Shown piece by piece: positions 38,885 to 48,736 of a DNA stretch of 64,000 nucleotides. Numbering within the stretch: the stretch's first letter is position 1; the number at the start of each line of letters is the position of its first letter. A model generated the notes under the pieces. The model had not been told where the DNA came from and did not search any database. It was given only the letters and a program-made list of their open reading frames with translations. The translations under genes and the position numbers were made by a program. This DNA is from Antilocapra americana (taxonomy: Eukaryota; Chordata; Mammalia; Artiodactyla; Antilocapridae), in assembly GCA_007570785.1 (NCBI GenBank), contig ML661885.1, positions 15,945,732 through 16,009,731 of the forward strand, given 5' to 3'.

Positions 38885-39003
38885 TTTTGTTTTGTTTTTT
38901 GGTCTCAGATGATCTGGAATCTTAGTTCCCCAACTGGGAATTGAACTGGCAGCCCTTGCACTGGAAGCACAGAGTCTTAACCACTGGACCCCCAGGAGAG
39001 TCA
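38885..39003 (-). mobile_element. CHR-type SINE
   Basis: Minus strand; ttagttccccaactgggaat to ccactggacccccaggagag. Confidence 0.8.
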
Positions 39004-39044
39004 AAAGGTAAGCAGAATATAAAGGAAGTGAAGTTGCAATAGCC

Positions 39045-39395
39045 AAGCCAAAGTGAAGTGAGTCAGAAAGAGAAAGACAAATACCACACGATCTCACTTT
39101 TATATACAACCTAAAATATGGCACCAACAAACATATCTATGAAACACACTTACAGACGAAACTATTACATTTAGAATGAATAAATAACAAAGCTGTACTA
39201 AATAGCACAGGGAACTATATCCAGTCTCCTGGAATAAATCAGAATGGAAAAGAATATGAAAAAAGAATGTATATATGTATATAATGGAGTCACTTTGCTG
39301 TACAGCTAATTAGCACAACACTGGCTGTACAGCTAATTAGCACAACACTGGCTAAATTGGCTATACTTCAATAAACAAAAGAAACAAAGTGAAAT
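39045..39395 (+). mobile_element. L1 3' end fragment
   Basis: Plus strand; accacacgatctcactttta, ctaaatagcacagggaacta and ggctatacttcaataaacaa are the standard L1 3'UTR landmarks of artiodactyls. Confidence 0.85.
39297..39350. repeat. 27-bp exact tandem duplication
   Basis: The unit gctgtacagctaattagcac plus aacactg occurs twice, head to tail, in the L1 3'UTR. A small recent slippage or repair event. Confidence 0.95.
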
Positions 39396-39737
39396 TATCC
39401 ATAAAGAGTATTATTTTATCCTTCTAGATAGCCAGAAAAAGGTAGACAGGATTTGGAGTTGTGAAGGTGACACTATTTTAGACTATTAGTTTACTCCTCT
39501 CCTATGCAAATAACATTTCGAGTATAACACACGGTTCTGAAATAAACAAAAGGGTGTATTGACTAGTTGGATGCTTATCCCTCCCTCAACACTCAGCTGA
39601 ACCTGAACCTCTGGCCATTCTCAGGCTAAATTAATCATTCTGCGGCTTGGGCTTCTGTAACATTTCATAGATTGGTATATTTCAATTATAATAAAACATT
39701 ATATTTTAACTTGGTTTTTAGGGTTTCCTTCACTATG

Positions 39738-40226
39738 TGTTAGGGGAAGCACACTGGCTGAAACCGCCCACCCTAGCCAGGCACCACAGTAACCATTTGT
39801 GTGAGCTGTTTTATGACATGAGGTCCTGGTAAAGAACGTGGAACTAACAAGCCACCACCAACCAGAAGAGTTGGGGAAAAGTCAAAAGGAGATACCACGT
39901 GTCTGACCACTTCTCAGACTCCTTCTTGGCATCCTTCCTGTTCAAGAACTTCCTTGAGCAACGCCTGAGCCACCAGGAAGGACTCTGGGTCAGAATGACT
40001 GACCAAAGACAACCCAGAAACTTATCCTATCACGATAAAACCCAAGACTGCAAGCCACATGGCAGAGCAGTTCTCCTGGGTTTCCTTACCCTACTGCTCT
40101 CCACCCAGGTGGCCCTACCCAACCATCTTTTGCTTTCTCAGTTCATGCGTGTTCTTGGGCAATTCATTTGAGTGTTAGTCAAGAGCCCTCTCTCCAGCTT
40201 TGGAAGGGATTCCACTTCCTGCAACA
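39738..40226 (+). mobile_element. Probable solo LTR of a bovine-type endogenous retrovirus
   Basis: Starts tgttaggggaagcacactgg and ends near ccacttcctgcaaca, about 489 bp with TG...CA ends. Internal order (gtgtgagctgttttatgaca, ggagataccacgtgtctgac, gtgttagtcaagagccc) resembles a common ruminant ERV LTR from memory. No clear target duplication seen. It lies 0.85 kb upstream of the TMEM70 start codon. Confidence 0.6.
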
Positions 40227-40529
40227 TAAGCACTGTGGATTCCCAGTTTTATTCAGTATCTTTATAGCCTCAGCTTCCAAATTAGTCCTGGCAATAGGCA
40301 AGGCACTCAATACCTCTTTAACAAATAATGAACTATCCAGTACACGTATGACAATGATTTCAGAAAACAAATTTGACAAGTATCAACAATCAATGAACGA
40401 ATTCCACTTATTTTCTACCAACTCATTGGTTGGATCAAATTACCATTCATTTCTGTACAAACGTATAATGTATTATTCCTCTGTGCCAATAGAGGAGAAA
40501 CATTTTCCATAAAGAAAATGTTAAGGGGG

Positions 40530-40656
40530 GCCTAGAAAATGACACCCTGGAGAAGGAAACATTCAACTCGGGCTTCCAGGACTTGTCCTTTGAGCATGAC
40601 TCCCCCCTCTATCCTTACACACGGTTATAAAGAGGCCGAGACTCTAGCCTGCCTGG
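40530..40656 (+). other. LTR-like TATA segment; source of a 44-bp repeated unit
   Basis: Bases 40613-40656 (from ccttacacacggttataaag to agcctgcctgg) recur exactly in both arms of the inverted repeat that brackets TMEM70 exon 2 (42311-42354, and inverted at 43350-43393). A diverged relative of the same TATA-containing segment is present at 40763-40800 (gtccttccacactgttataa). Confidence 0.7.
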
Positions 40657-40659
40657 CAT

Positions 40660-40762
40660 CTCCGTCCACGCCTGGAGAATCCCATGGACAGAGAAACCTG
40701 GCAGGTTTCAGTCCATGGGGGTCGCAAAGAGTCAGACACGACTAAGCGGCTAACACACACAC
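40660..40762 (+). mobile_element. Bov-A SINE fragment
   Basis: Plus strand; gcctggagaatcccatggac through gtcagacacgactaagcggc and a short CA tail. It sits between the two TATA-like segments upstream of TMEM70. Confidence 0.85.
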
Positions 40763-41079
40763 TCTCCCCTCTGTCCTTCCACACTGTTATAAAGGGCCCA
40801 CACTCAGACAAGGGGAAGCAGCGTGCAAGCTGGGCGTCCGCGGGGCTCCGCAGCTAGGGTCTGGTCAAGTGCAGAGCTCAGCGCGCAAGGAACGCGCGAG
40901 GCTGGGCACGTTGCAGGCGTGCCATATCTTCTGCGCACGCGCCGGCGGCCAATCCTGCGGGCGGGCCTTCTAGGGGCCGCGCCTGCGCGGCTCGTTCCGG
41001 CCCGGGACTGGTGCGAAGCAGCGCTCTTGGGCGCCGCGGGGCCGCCGCAGTGCGGTCGCTTTTCCTGGTCGGCTGCGGG
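40763..41079 (+). promoter_or_regulatory. TMEM70: TMEM70 promoter and 5'UTR
   Basis: A CpG island begins near 40830 and continues past 41480. Upstream is ctgttataaagggccc (TATA-like, about 40785). Several GC boxes and gcgcatgcg-like runs (cgcacgcgcc, cctgcgcgg) precede the ATG at 41080. The transcription start is not fixed by sequence. Confidence 0.65.
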
Positions 41080-41280
41080 ATGCTGCTTTTAGCGGTGGGC
41101 GGCCCGTGGGCGGCCGGACTGCGACTCGGCGGGAAGAGGACAGCGCCGTGGGCCTCCACCGCGCTCCGAGGCCCCAGGGCGGCCGTCTCGAGGGCGGCCT
41201 CCTGCGGAGGCTCCTCAGGGCGCGTCGGGGGCTCGGGGCTGTCGGTTGCCGCGCCTGTTCTGCGTCGGGTGCGAGCCCAG
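41080..41280 (+). CDS. TMEM70: TMEM70 exon 1 (residues 1-67)
   Basis: TMEM70 is a mitochondrial inner-membrane protein that promotes assembly of the ATP synthase c-ring (and complex I). Exon 1 encodes an N-terminal, arginine-rich, acid-poor region ([20 protein letters not shown] ... LRRVRAQ) typical of a mitochondrial targeting sequence. I chose the ATG at 41080 because MLLLA.G.PWA aligns with the family start. An upstream in-frame ATG at 41011 would add 23 residues. The exon ends CAG in phase 0, matching the conserved RAQ|IPV junction. Its donor, gtcggc, is weak. Confidence 0.9.
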
Positions 41281-42581
41281 GTCGGCCGTCAGAGGGCTTT
41301 CGGACCCGTGTGAGGGTCGTGATTGGGGGTAGGGGGTGGGGGTGGAAGTAGCATCGGGCCTGGGGAGCCCGGCTTCCCCTCAGCTTCTCCCCGGCTCCCC
41401 GGCGCCTCCTGTACGGAAGGGGCCCGGTGCGAGGCTGGCGGGAGTATTATGTTTGGGCCTCGGGAACAGACCGGTGCATCCCGGAGTTCACAGCACCCGC
41501 GGATCTAAGTGTGCCTTGGAAAGTTATTATTTTCTGGGCGGTTCCAGTCACTTTACAGATGATTGCAAATCCAGCGAGGACTCAGCGTATTGCCTTTTCT
41601 GTCCTTGAGTGCAAGCTTGGAAGAGCTAATCTTCCAGGAAGTTAGATGCACCACGTGGAGATGGAACTGAAAAAACTCGGAGAACCTCTTTGAGTTTGTT
41701 CAGCTTTTTATTAGGTGCCCCTATTTTTAGGAGTTACTTTGCTCCCTGAAATAAAAAGCAGAATAAAGACGTTAATCCTTCTTATTTTAATCTGAATAAA
41801 TTGTCTCCTAATCCTGCCATGTAAAATACTAGGATTAGCAAACATGCTGAAACTTGGAAAGCCAGTGCCAGAATTGAAATCTAATTAAATTTTAGCAAAG
41901 GACTTAGACATGCCTTTTACATCTTCAAGAGTGTGTAGTGAAAGTCATTTTCAGAGGTTCTGGGATTTCTGTTCCTGTGAAATTTGATGTAGGAGTTCAA
42001 GTGGAAATTTTTCCTTATAGGGAACAAGGAATGGATACAAAAAGTTTGGGGAAAGAATATCTATATATATTAGTAATCTGTGGTATAAATATTTTAGAAG
42101 TATTAAAGACTACCTGGGCTTTATAAACACTGAATCTGCAGTATTTTGCTTAAATAAAGTGATTTTTTTAAAAAAACAAAAACTAATGCATTTAAATCTT
42201 TGCAGTTGGGTGAGAGTGACATGCAATAGAAGAAACTATTCCACTAACTTTTTACTTGTTTAAGGTCACACTTTATCTAACAAGCTGCTAGCTGGCATGC
42301 AAATCTATAACCTTACACACGGTTATAAAGAGGCCGAGACTCTAGCCTGCCTGGGCTCTTCAAACTCCCTATTCAGTGTCTGCTTGTGAGCAGGATAAAG
42401 AAAAGCCTTTCTGTTACTCAGTTTGAGTTCTTTATCTCTAGATTATTTGGAAGAATTCCTTAAATCACCCTATGTAAGAAATTCTCTTTATTATATTTTT
42501 CAAAATAAACTTAAGAAAACTTTAAAGTTGGTCTAAAATGCAATTTGTTATGCACTCACATAATGGTCTTTCTTTCAATAG
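41281..42581 (+). other. TMEM70: TMEM70 intron 1
   Basis: A 1.3-kb intron from donor gtcggc to acceptor tttctttcaatag. The CpG island extends into its first 200 bases. The left arm of the large inverted repeat lies at 42105-42407. No SINE recognised. Confidence 0.8.
42105..42407 (+). repeat. Inverted repeat 1, left arm (303 bp)
   Basis: Reverse complement of 43297-43599 over all 303 bases without indels and with two mismatches (42143 against 43561; 42401 against 43303). Contains the 44-bp unit shared with 40613-40656. Confidence 0.97.
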
Positions 42582-42687
42582 ATACCTGTTTGTTGGGAAA
42601 GAGATGTTCGGTGTTCACATACACAGCTTGACAAATCAGAAGATGGAAGGCTGATTTATACTGGGAATTTGGCCCGAACAGTATTTG
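42582..42687 (+). CDS. TMEM70: TMEM70 exon 2 (residues 68-102)
   Basis: A 106-bp exon: acceptor ttcaatag, then [35 protein letters not shown] and the first base of a glycine codon, with donor gtgggt. The [16 protein letters not shown] motif is the conserved start of the TMEM70 domain, just before the membrane hairpin. The length is not a multiple of three, so skipping it would shift the frame. The exon sits between the two arms of a near-perfect 303-bp inverted repeat. Confidence 0.92.
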
Positions 42688-42774
42688 GTGGGTAATCATA
42701 AATGAGGATACTTCCTTTTTCCTCCTTTTGATTATAAAAAAGGTTCTTAGCATATGATACTTAACTATTTTTAT

Positions 42775-42980
42775 TGTTGTTTAGTTGCTAACTCTTGTCT
42801 GACTCTCTTAAGACCCCATGGACTGTTGCTGGCCTGGCTCCGCTGTCCATGGGATTTCACAGGCAAGAATACTGGAGTGGGTTGCCAGTGGTTCAGGGGA
42901 ATCTTCTTGACTCAGGGATCAAACCCACATTTCTTGCATTTCCTGCACTGGCAGGTGGATTCTTTACCCATGAGCCACCA
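42775..42980 (-). mobile_element. Bov-tA SINE
   Basis: Minus strand; ttgttgtttagttgctaact, gcaagaatactggagtgggt, ending in the tRNA-like head (gagccacca). Lies between exon 2 and the right arm of inverted repeat 1. Confidence 0.88.
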
Positions 42981-43061
42981 CCTCAAAATTATAAGACAAA
43001 AGGAAAGATTGTAAGATTTAATAAAGGATTTGGAGGTTGAGACTTGCATTTTTAGGGAATT

Positions 43062-43296
43062 TACATTTTTATTTGTTCATTTATTTATTTGGCTGCCTCA
43101 GGATCTTTGTTGTGTCTTGTGGGATCTTTTCTTGCATTTGGTCTCAGTAGTTGCAGCAGGCCCCCTACAATTGCATCTACAAACCTCTTAGTTGCCCCCC
43201 ACTGCATGTGGGATTGTAGTTCCCCACTGAGGATTGAACTTGAATCCCCTACATTGCAGGGTGGATTCTTAACCACTGGACCACCAGGAAAGTCCA
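43062..43296 (-). mobile_element. CHR-type SINE
   Basis: Minus strand, long form with ggtctcagtagttgcagcag; its final ggaccaccaggaaagtcca directly abuts the right arm of inverted repeat 1 at 43297. Confidence 0.88.
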
Positions 43297-43599
43297 GGCT
43301 TTCCTTTATCCTGCTCACAAGCAGACACTGAATAGGGAGTTTGAAGAGCCCAGGCAGGCTAGAGTCTCGGCCTCTTTATAACCGTGTGTAAGGTTATAGA
43401 TTTGCATGCCAGCTAGCAGCTTGTTAGATAAAGTGTGACCTTAAACAAGTAAAAAGTTAGTGGAATAGTTTCTTCTATTGCATGTCACTCTCACCCAACT
43501 GCAAAGATTTAAATGCATTAGTTTTTGTTTTTTTAAAAAAATCACTTTATTTAAGCAAAACACTGCAGATTCAGTGTTTATAAAGCCCAGGTAGTCTTT
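43297..43599 (-). repeat. Inverted repeat 1, right arm (303 bp)
   Basis: Reverse complement of 42105-42407 with 2 mismatches. The arms are separated by 889 bases that contain TMEM70 exon 2. Confidence 0.97.
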
Positions 43600-44531
43600 T
43601 AGGAGATTTTTTTTAAAGGTTTTTGAAGACTTACGACTTCGTGGTCTTAGGACTGAGCACTAAAGATTCATCCTTTGGTCACCTCTCAGGATGTTTAGCA
43701 ACAGAAAGTGTACATTTATATAATGTTTGAATATTCAGAGAAGCAAATATTGATGAATACTTAGGAGTAGTTATTTTGGGTGAGTAGACATTTATTCTAT
43801 TGAGTAATTATGATTCAAAGATATATTAAGTCTTCACTTTTTAAGTCTTAGAATTTTCAGCAAACATATTTACTTAGTGACTTTTGCACATGGTAGGTAG
43901 GGAGTTATCACGGAGTAGGGAAAGACAATGTATTAAATGACTGCAAGTTTAAAGTTGTTTTATCTCCTTAGGTCATAATTCAGTATATAGTATGGAATAA
44001 TTTAGAAAAGAAGAATGTAGGTATGTGGTTTGTTCAAGTTTCTAAGGCTGTATTTCATTTCAATAATCCTTATATAAAAAGGTATAACCTGAAATATTTG
44101 GATGATTACCTTAACAGCCCAGCTGGCCACAAGATTTCAGTGCCCCATTGGCATGTGTATTTTTAATCATGTTGATGTTATTTGGTTGTCTGAAATTTAA
44201 TCTGAAAATCTGTAAGTTCTCAAGCATGTATGACATTAAAATAGAGTATGTTTAAAATACAACTTTTTAGCTAATTCAAAACTTTTTGGGAATAAGGACT
44301 GATTATAGTCACTGTTGAAAGGAGTTCTTAGAATAATCAGTTTTGGATGGTAGAAATTTCTTCAGAAGTCTCAACATGAGTAGGTCATTGAGCCTGTGTC
44401 ACATCTCTGGATTGAGCCTCGGATACCTGGATTGATGCCCTTGAGATGTGTCAACTATGACCCCCATGATACCCTTCATTATGAACCCAGACATCATTCC
44501 TTCAAGTGAAGGGAAGGTTTATCCATTTATC

Positions 44532-44704
44532 TCATGTCCCTACTTGACTCAGTTCTGAACTGAAGAGAATATAAATAGGAATTAATTTTAGTGTGCGTGC
44601 TTGCGTGCTCAGTTGATTCAGTCGTGTCCGACTCTTTGCGACCCTGTGGACTGTAGCCTGCCAGGCTTCTCTGTCCGTGGAATTCTCCAGGCAAGATACT
44701 AGAG
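44532..44704 (+). repeat. Inverted repeat 2, left arm (donor)
   Basis: Reverse complement of 45925-46089. Identical apart from an 8-base stretch (44585-44592, attttagt) present only here. It spans unique intron sequence and about 100 bases of the minus-strand Bov-tA. Confidence 0.95.
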
Positions 44705-44820
44705 AGGGCTGCCATACCCTCCTTCAGGGTATCTTCCCAATCCAGGAATCAACCCCACATCTCTTATGTCTCCTACATTGGCAGGCAGGATCTTTATTAC
44801 TAGCACCACCTAGGAAGCCC
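44606..44820 (-). mobile_element. Bov-tA SINE
   Basis: Minus strand, complete; gtgctcagttgattcagtcg through to caccacctaggaagccccct. Its first part lies in inverted repeat 2. Confidence 0.9.
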
Positions 44821-45267
44821 CCTAATTTTAGTGTGGTTACGATACAATATTTTTGAAACAGCAAAATTTTGCATGGTATTCAAAGTTCTAGAATTGTAGC
44901 AGAATTTTGAGTTCCTTCAGTATTATAATAGAAAGTCACTCTATATGCTTATCAGGTATTAATAATTTTTCTGTGTAAAACTGAGTGAGAGGCATAAACT
45001 TAGAGGTACCATTCCTGGAGATTCTTTAAACTGCCAAATTGATCCTAGTGTAAAGACATTTGAGGTGACTTTTAGTTGGCAGTTCTTGTTAATTCAGCAA
45101 CAAAAATTACTGATGTCATAGTATTCTTATTTTAAGATGAGTAGAATTTGAACATGAAGAGGTATAAAAGAGGGACATCCCAGGCACAGAAGTTGTACGA
45201 GCAAAGGCATCAGGATGGGAAAACCCAGAATATGTTTAGAAAATAGCAATTACTTCAACCTGAGCGA

Positions 45268-45484
45268 CTAATGCTTGGCTTCCCTGATGACTCAGTAGGT
45301 AAAGAATTTGCCTGCAATGCTGGAGATGCAGGTTTGATCCCTGGGTCAGGAAGATCCCCTGGAGAAGGAAATGGCAACCCACTGCAGTATTCTTGCTTGG
45401 CGAATCCCATGGGCAGAGAAGCCTGGTGGACTACAATCCATGAGGTCAGAAGAGTTAGACACGACTTAGCAACTCAACCACAAC
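45268..45484 (+). mobile_element. Bov-tA SINE
   Basis: Plus strand; tgcttggcttccctgatgac head, complete body and an acgacttagcaactcaacca tail. Confidence 0.92.
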
Positions 45485-45514
45485 CACCACCAGGCATAAT
45501 TAAGTATATGTATG

Positions 45515-46112
45515 TATTAGTTTTCTAGGGCTCTTAAAATTTGTTTTCACACACTTGGTGGCTTAAAACAGCAAAAATTTATTCTCATAGTTTTGAAGGC
45601 TGGAAGTCTGAAATCACAGTGTTGGCATGTGCGTGCTCTCTCTGAAGGAGCTAGGGAAGAACTCTTCTTTGTCTTGCAACTTCTGATGGCTCACAACCAT
45701 CCTTTGTGTTCCTTGGCTTGTAGTTGCGTAACTTTAGTCTCTGCCTGCTACTTCAGAAGGCTTTCTCTGTGTCTCTGCTTGTCTGTTCTGTCCTTTTAAG
45801 GACACTCTCATTGGATGTAGGGTCCACCCTAATCTAGGATGATCTCATCTCCACTTTTAATTGTCTGCAAAGACCCTGTCTCCAAATAAGGTCACATTCT
45901 GAGGTTCTGGGTGATACTAGCCCCCTCTAGTATCTTGCCTGGAGAATTCCACGGACAGAGAAGCCTGGCAGGCTACAGTCCACAGGGTCGCAAAGAGTCG
46001 GACACGACTGAATCAACTGAGCACGCAAGCACGCACTAATTCCTATTTATATTCTCTTCAGTTCAGAACTGAGTCAAGTAGGGACATGAATTTTGAGGGG
46101 ACACCATTCATA
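45515..46112 (+). mobile_element. Ancient mammalian repeat, interrupted by inverted repeat 2
   Basis: Diverged element with gtggcttaaaacagcaaaaa, ttccttggcttgtagttgcg, ctccaaataaggtcacattc, and after the break acatgaattttgaggggaca. This order is familiar from a widespread old mammalian repeat whose name I am not sure of. The inverted copy at 45919-46089 interrupts it. Confidence 0.6.
45925..46089 (-). repeat. Inverted repeat 2, right arm (inserted copy)
   Basis: An inverted copy of 44532-44704 lacking 8 bases. It carries only part of a SINE plus the unique DNA next to it, so it was copied from the left site rather than retrotransposed. It is inserted in the older repeat with shared gacatga at its right edge. 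Confidence 0.95.
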
Positions 46113-46239
46113 CTACTGTAGTGTGAAAAGAGTAATGGGGAAACAAGAGGTGGTTTTTCTGCAGAAGACAGCTTGGTCCCCATTAAATCCCAGGTGTACG
46201 AATGTCATGACAACTAACCTGTGAGAGGAAGAGATTATT

Positions 46240-47345
46240 TTTAAATTACTGGTGCAAACAAGAAGCCTTCAACCAGCAGTGATATATGAGAGTGACTGCT
46301 GTGTTACAGCCTCATCAACATGTATGGTGTCAGATTTTTTGGTTTTTCCAATTTGGGGGAAAAACAATATCTCACTGTGGTTTTAATTGCATGTTTCTTA
46401 TGATTGAAGTTCAGCATTATTTCATCTATTGAAATCTTCCCTGGTGGGTCAGATGGGAAGGAATCTGCCTGCAATGCAGGAGACCCAGGTTTGATTCCTG
46501 GGTTGGAAAGATCCCTTGGAGAAGACCACGGCAACCCACTCTAGTATTCTTGCCTGGAGAATTCCATGGACAGAGGGGCCTGGTGGGCTACAGTCCATGG
46601 GGTCGCAAAGAGTCAGACATGACTGTCGACTAAAACACACGCACGCACACGCACACACACTATCTGTTTAAAGGCCGTGAGCATTCATGTGCATTTTTTG
46701 CTTCATTGAACTGTCGGCTTGTATTTCTTACTCATTTGCTTATTGGGTTGTTGATCTTTTTCTTCTCATAAACTTGCAACCTTTTATATCTTGGCTATGT
46801 TAATCCTTTGTGATATAAGTTTCCAGTATTTTTCTCATTCATTTCTTTGTTTATGGTATTCATGTCTGTGTACATTTTAAAAATGTGATCAGATTTATCA
46901 ACTTTCCCCTTGATTGCCTCTGTATTTTAAGTCATAATTGGAAAAGTTTTTCTGTTTTCAAATTATAAGGCCTTCACAGAGCTTCTTATAGCTTTCTTAT
47001 TTTATACACTTAGATCTCTGGATTATTTGGAATTTTTGGGTATTTGATATGAGGGATCAATTGAATTTTATCTTTTTCTGTGTGGCTATCCAGTTGCCCC
47101 AGCACCACTAGTTTTAAATTATATCTTTACACTAAATTTCCATACACAGTGAGGTTTCTAGATTTTCTGCTTTTGTTCCATTGATCTGTTCATGTACTAA
47201 GCCTATAAACACTACTTTAATGTTTTAGTATCTAACTCTCCCTCTCTTGTTTGCTTCCTTTGTTTTTCCAAATTAATTTTATAATCAGCTCACCTAGGAT
47301 TTCAGCTTGTCTGTTTTCCAGACAGATGGTGTTCAATCATATTAA
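46240..47345 (-). mobile_element. Old L1 fragment, split by Bov-tA
   Basis: Minus-strand L1 landmarks: tctcactgtggttttaattg, ttgcttattgggttgttgat, tgtggctatccagttgcccc and ttccattgatctgttcatgt. Confidence 0.7.
46436..46640 (+). mobile_element. Bov-tA SINE
   Basis: Plus strand; cttccctggtgggtcagatg through cagacatgactgtcgac and a CA-rich tail. Confidence 0.92.
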
Positions 47346-47395
47346 AATTATATATTCAAACTAAGAAAATTTACATTTTAAGTTATTTATTTATT

Positions 47396-47475
47396 GTGGT
47401 AAAATAGACATAATATAAAAGTTACTGTTTTGACCATTTTTAAATATATAGTTCAGAAGTCAGTGATTTTTATTT
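47396..47475 (+). repeat. Direct repeat flanking L1, left copy
   Basis: About 80 bases (attgtggtaaaatagacata to agtcagtgattttta) that recur at 48737-48817 with roughly nine differences, on the other side of the L1. Confidence 0.85.
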
Positions 47476-48722
47476 TTTTCTTTTTTTTTAATATAAAGTT
47501 ATTTATTTTAATTGGAGGCTAATTACTTTACAATATTGTGGTGGTTTTTGCCATACATTGACATGAATCTGCCACGGGTGTACATGTGTTCCCCATCCTG
47601 AACTCTCCTCCCACCTCCCTCCCATCCCTTCCTTCTGGGTCATCCCAGTACACCAGCCCTGAGCACTCTTATCTCATGCATCAAACCTGGACTGGTGATT
47701 CGTTTCACATATGATAATATACATATTTCTGTGCCATTCTCCCAAACCATCCCACCCTCGCCCCCTCCCACAGAGTCCAAAAGACTGTTCTATACATCTG
47801 TGTCTCTTGCTGTCTCACATAAGGATTATCATTACTATCTTTCTAAATTCCATACATATGCGTTAGTATACTGTATTGCTGTTTTTCTTTTTGGCTTACT
47901 TCACTCTATATAACAGGTTCTAGTTTCATTCACCTCATTAGAACTGATTCAAATGTATTCTTTTTAGTGGCTGAGTATTATTCCATTGTGTGTACGTACC
48001 ACAGCTTTCTTATCCATTCGTCTGCTGATGGACATCTAGGTTGCTTCCATGTCCTGGCTATTGTAAACAATGCTGCGATGAACATTGGGGTACACATGTC
48101 TCTTTCAATTCTGGTTTCCTCGGTGTGTATGCCCAGCAGTGGGGTTGCTGGGTCATATGGCAGTTCCATTTCCAGTTTTTTAAGGAATCTCCACACTGTT
48201 CTCCATAGTGGCTGTACTAGTTTGCATTCCCACCAACAGTGTAAGAGAATTCCCTTTTCTCCACACTGTCTCCATCATTTATTGCTTGTAGACTTTTGGA
48301 TGGCAGCCATTCTAACTGGTGTGAAATGGTACCTCATTGTGATTTTGATTTGCATTTCTCTAGTTGCTTCGTTTGCTATTATTTTCCCCCATTCTAAAGG
48401 CTGTCTTTGCACCTTGCTGATAGTTTCCTTTTTTGTGCAAAAGTTTTTAATTTTAATTAGGTCCCATTTGTTTATTTTTGCTTTTATTTCCAATATTCTG
48501 AGAGGTGGGTCATAAAGGATCCTGCTGTGATTTATGTCAGAGAGTTTTGCCTATGTTTTCCTCTAGGAGTTTTATCGTTTCTGGTCTTATGTTTAGATCT
48601 TTAATCCATTTTGAGTTTATTTTTGTGTATGATGTTAGAGAGTGTTCTAGGTTCATTCTTTTACAAGTAGTTGACCAGTTTTCCCAGCACCGCTTGTTAA
48701 AGAGACTGTTTTTTTCCGATGT
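47476..48722 (-). mobile_element. 5'-truncated L1
   Basis: Minus strand. The poly(A) end is the T run at 47468-47490. Landmarks are ttggaggctaattactttac, ttattccattgtgtgtacgt, gatgaacattggggtacaca, cattctaactggtgtgaaat and cttttacaagtagttgacca. It looks younger than neighbouring L1s, with longer open stretches. Confidence 0.88.
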
Positions 48723-48736
48723 GGTGTTTCTATTTA

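Noticed and set aside
41011..41079. Upstream in-frame ATG adding 23 residues to TMEM70
   Set aside because: The family start aligns with the ATG at 41080; the added residues have no known counterpart. Not excluded as a minor start.
47967..48515. A 182-residue plus-strand ORF with hydrophobic stretches
   Set aside because: Antisense of an L1 3' region on the minus strand; the sequence order is that of L1.
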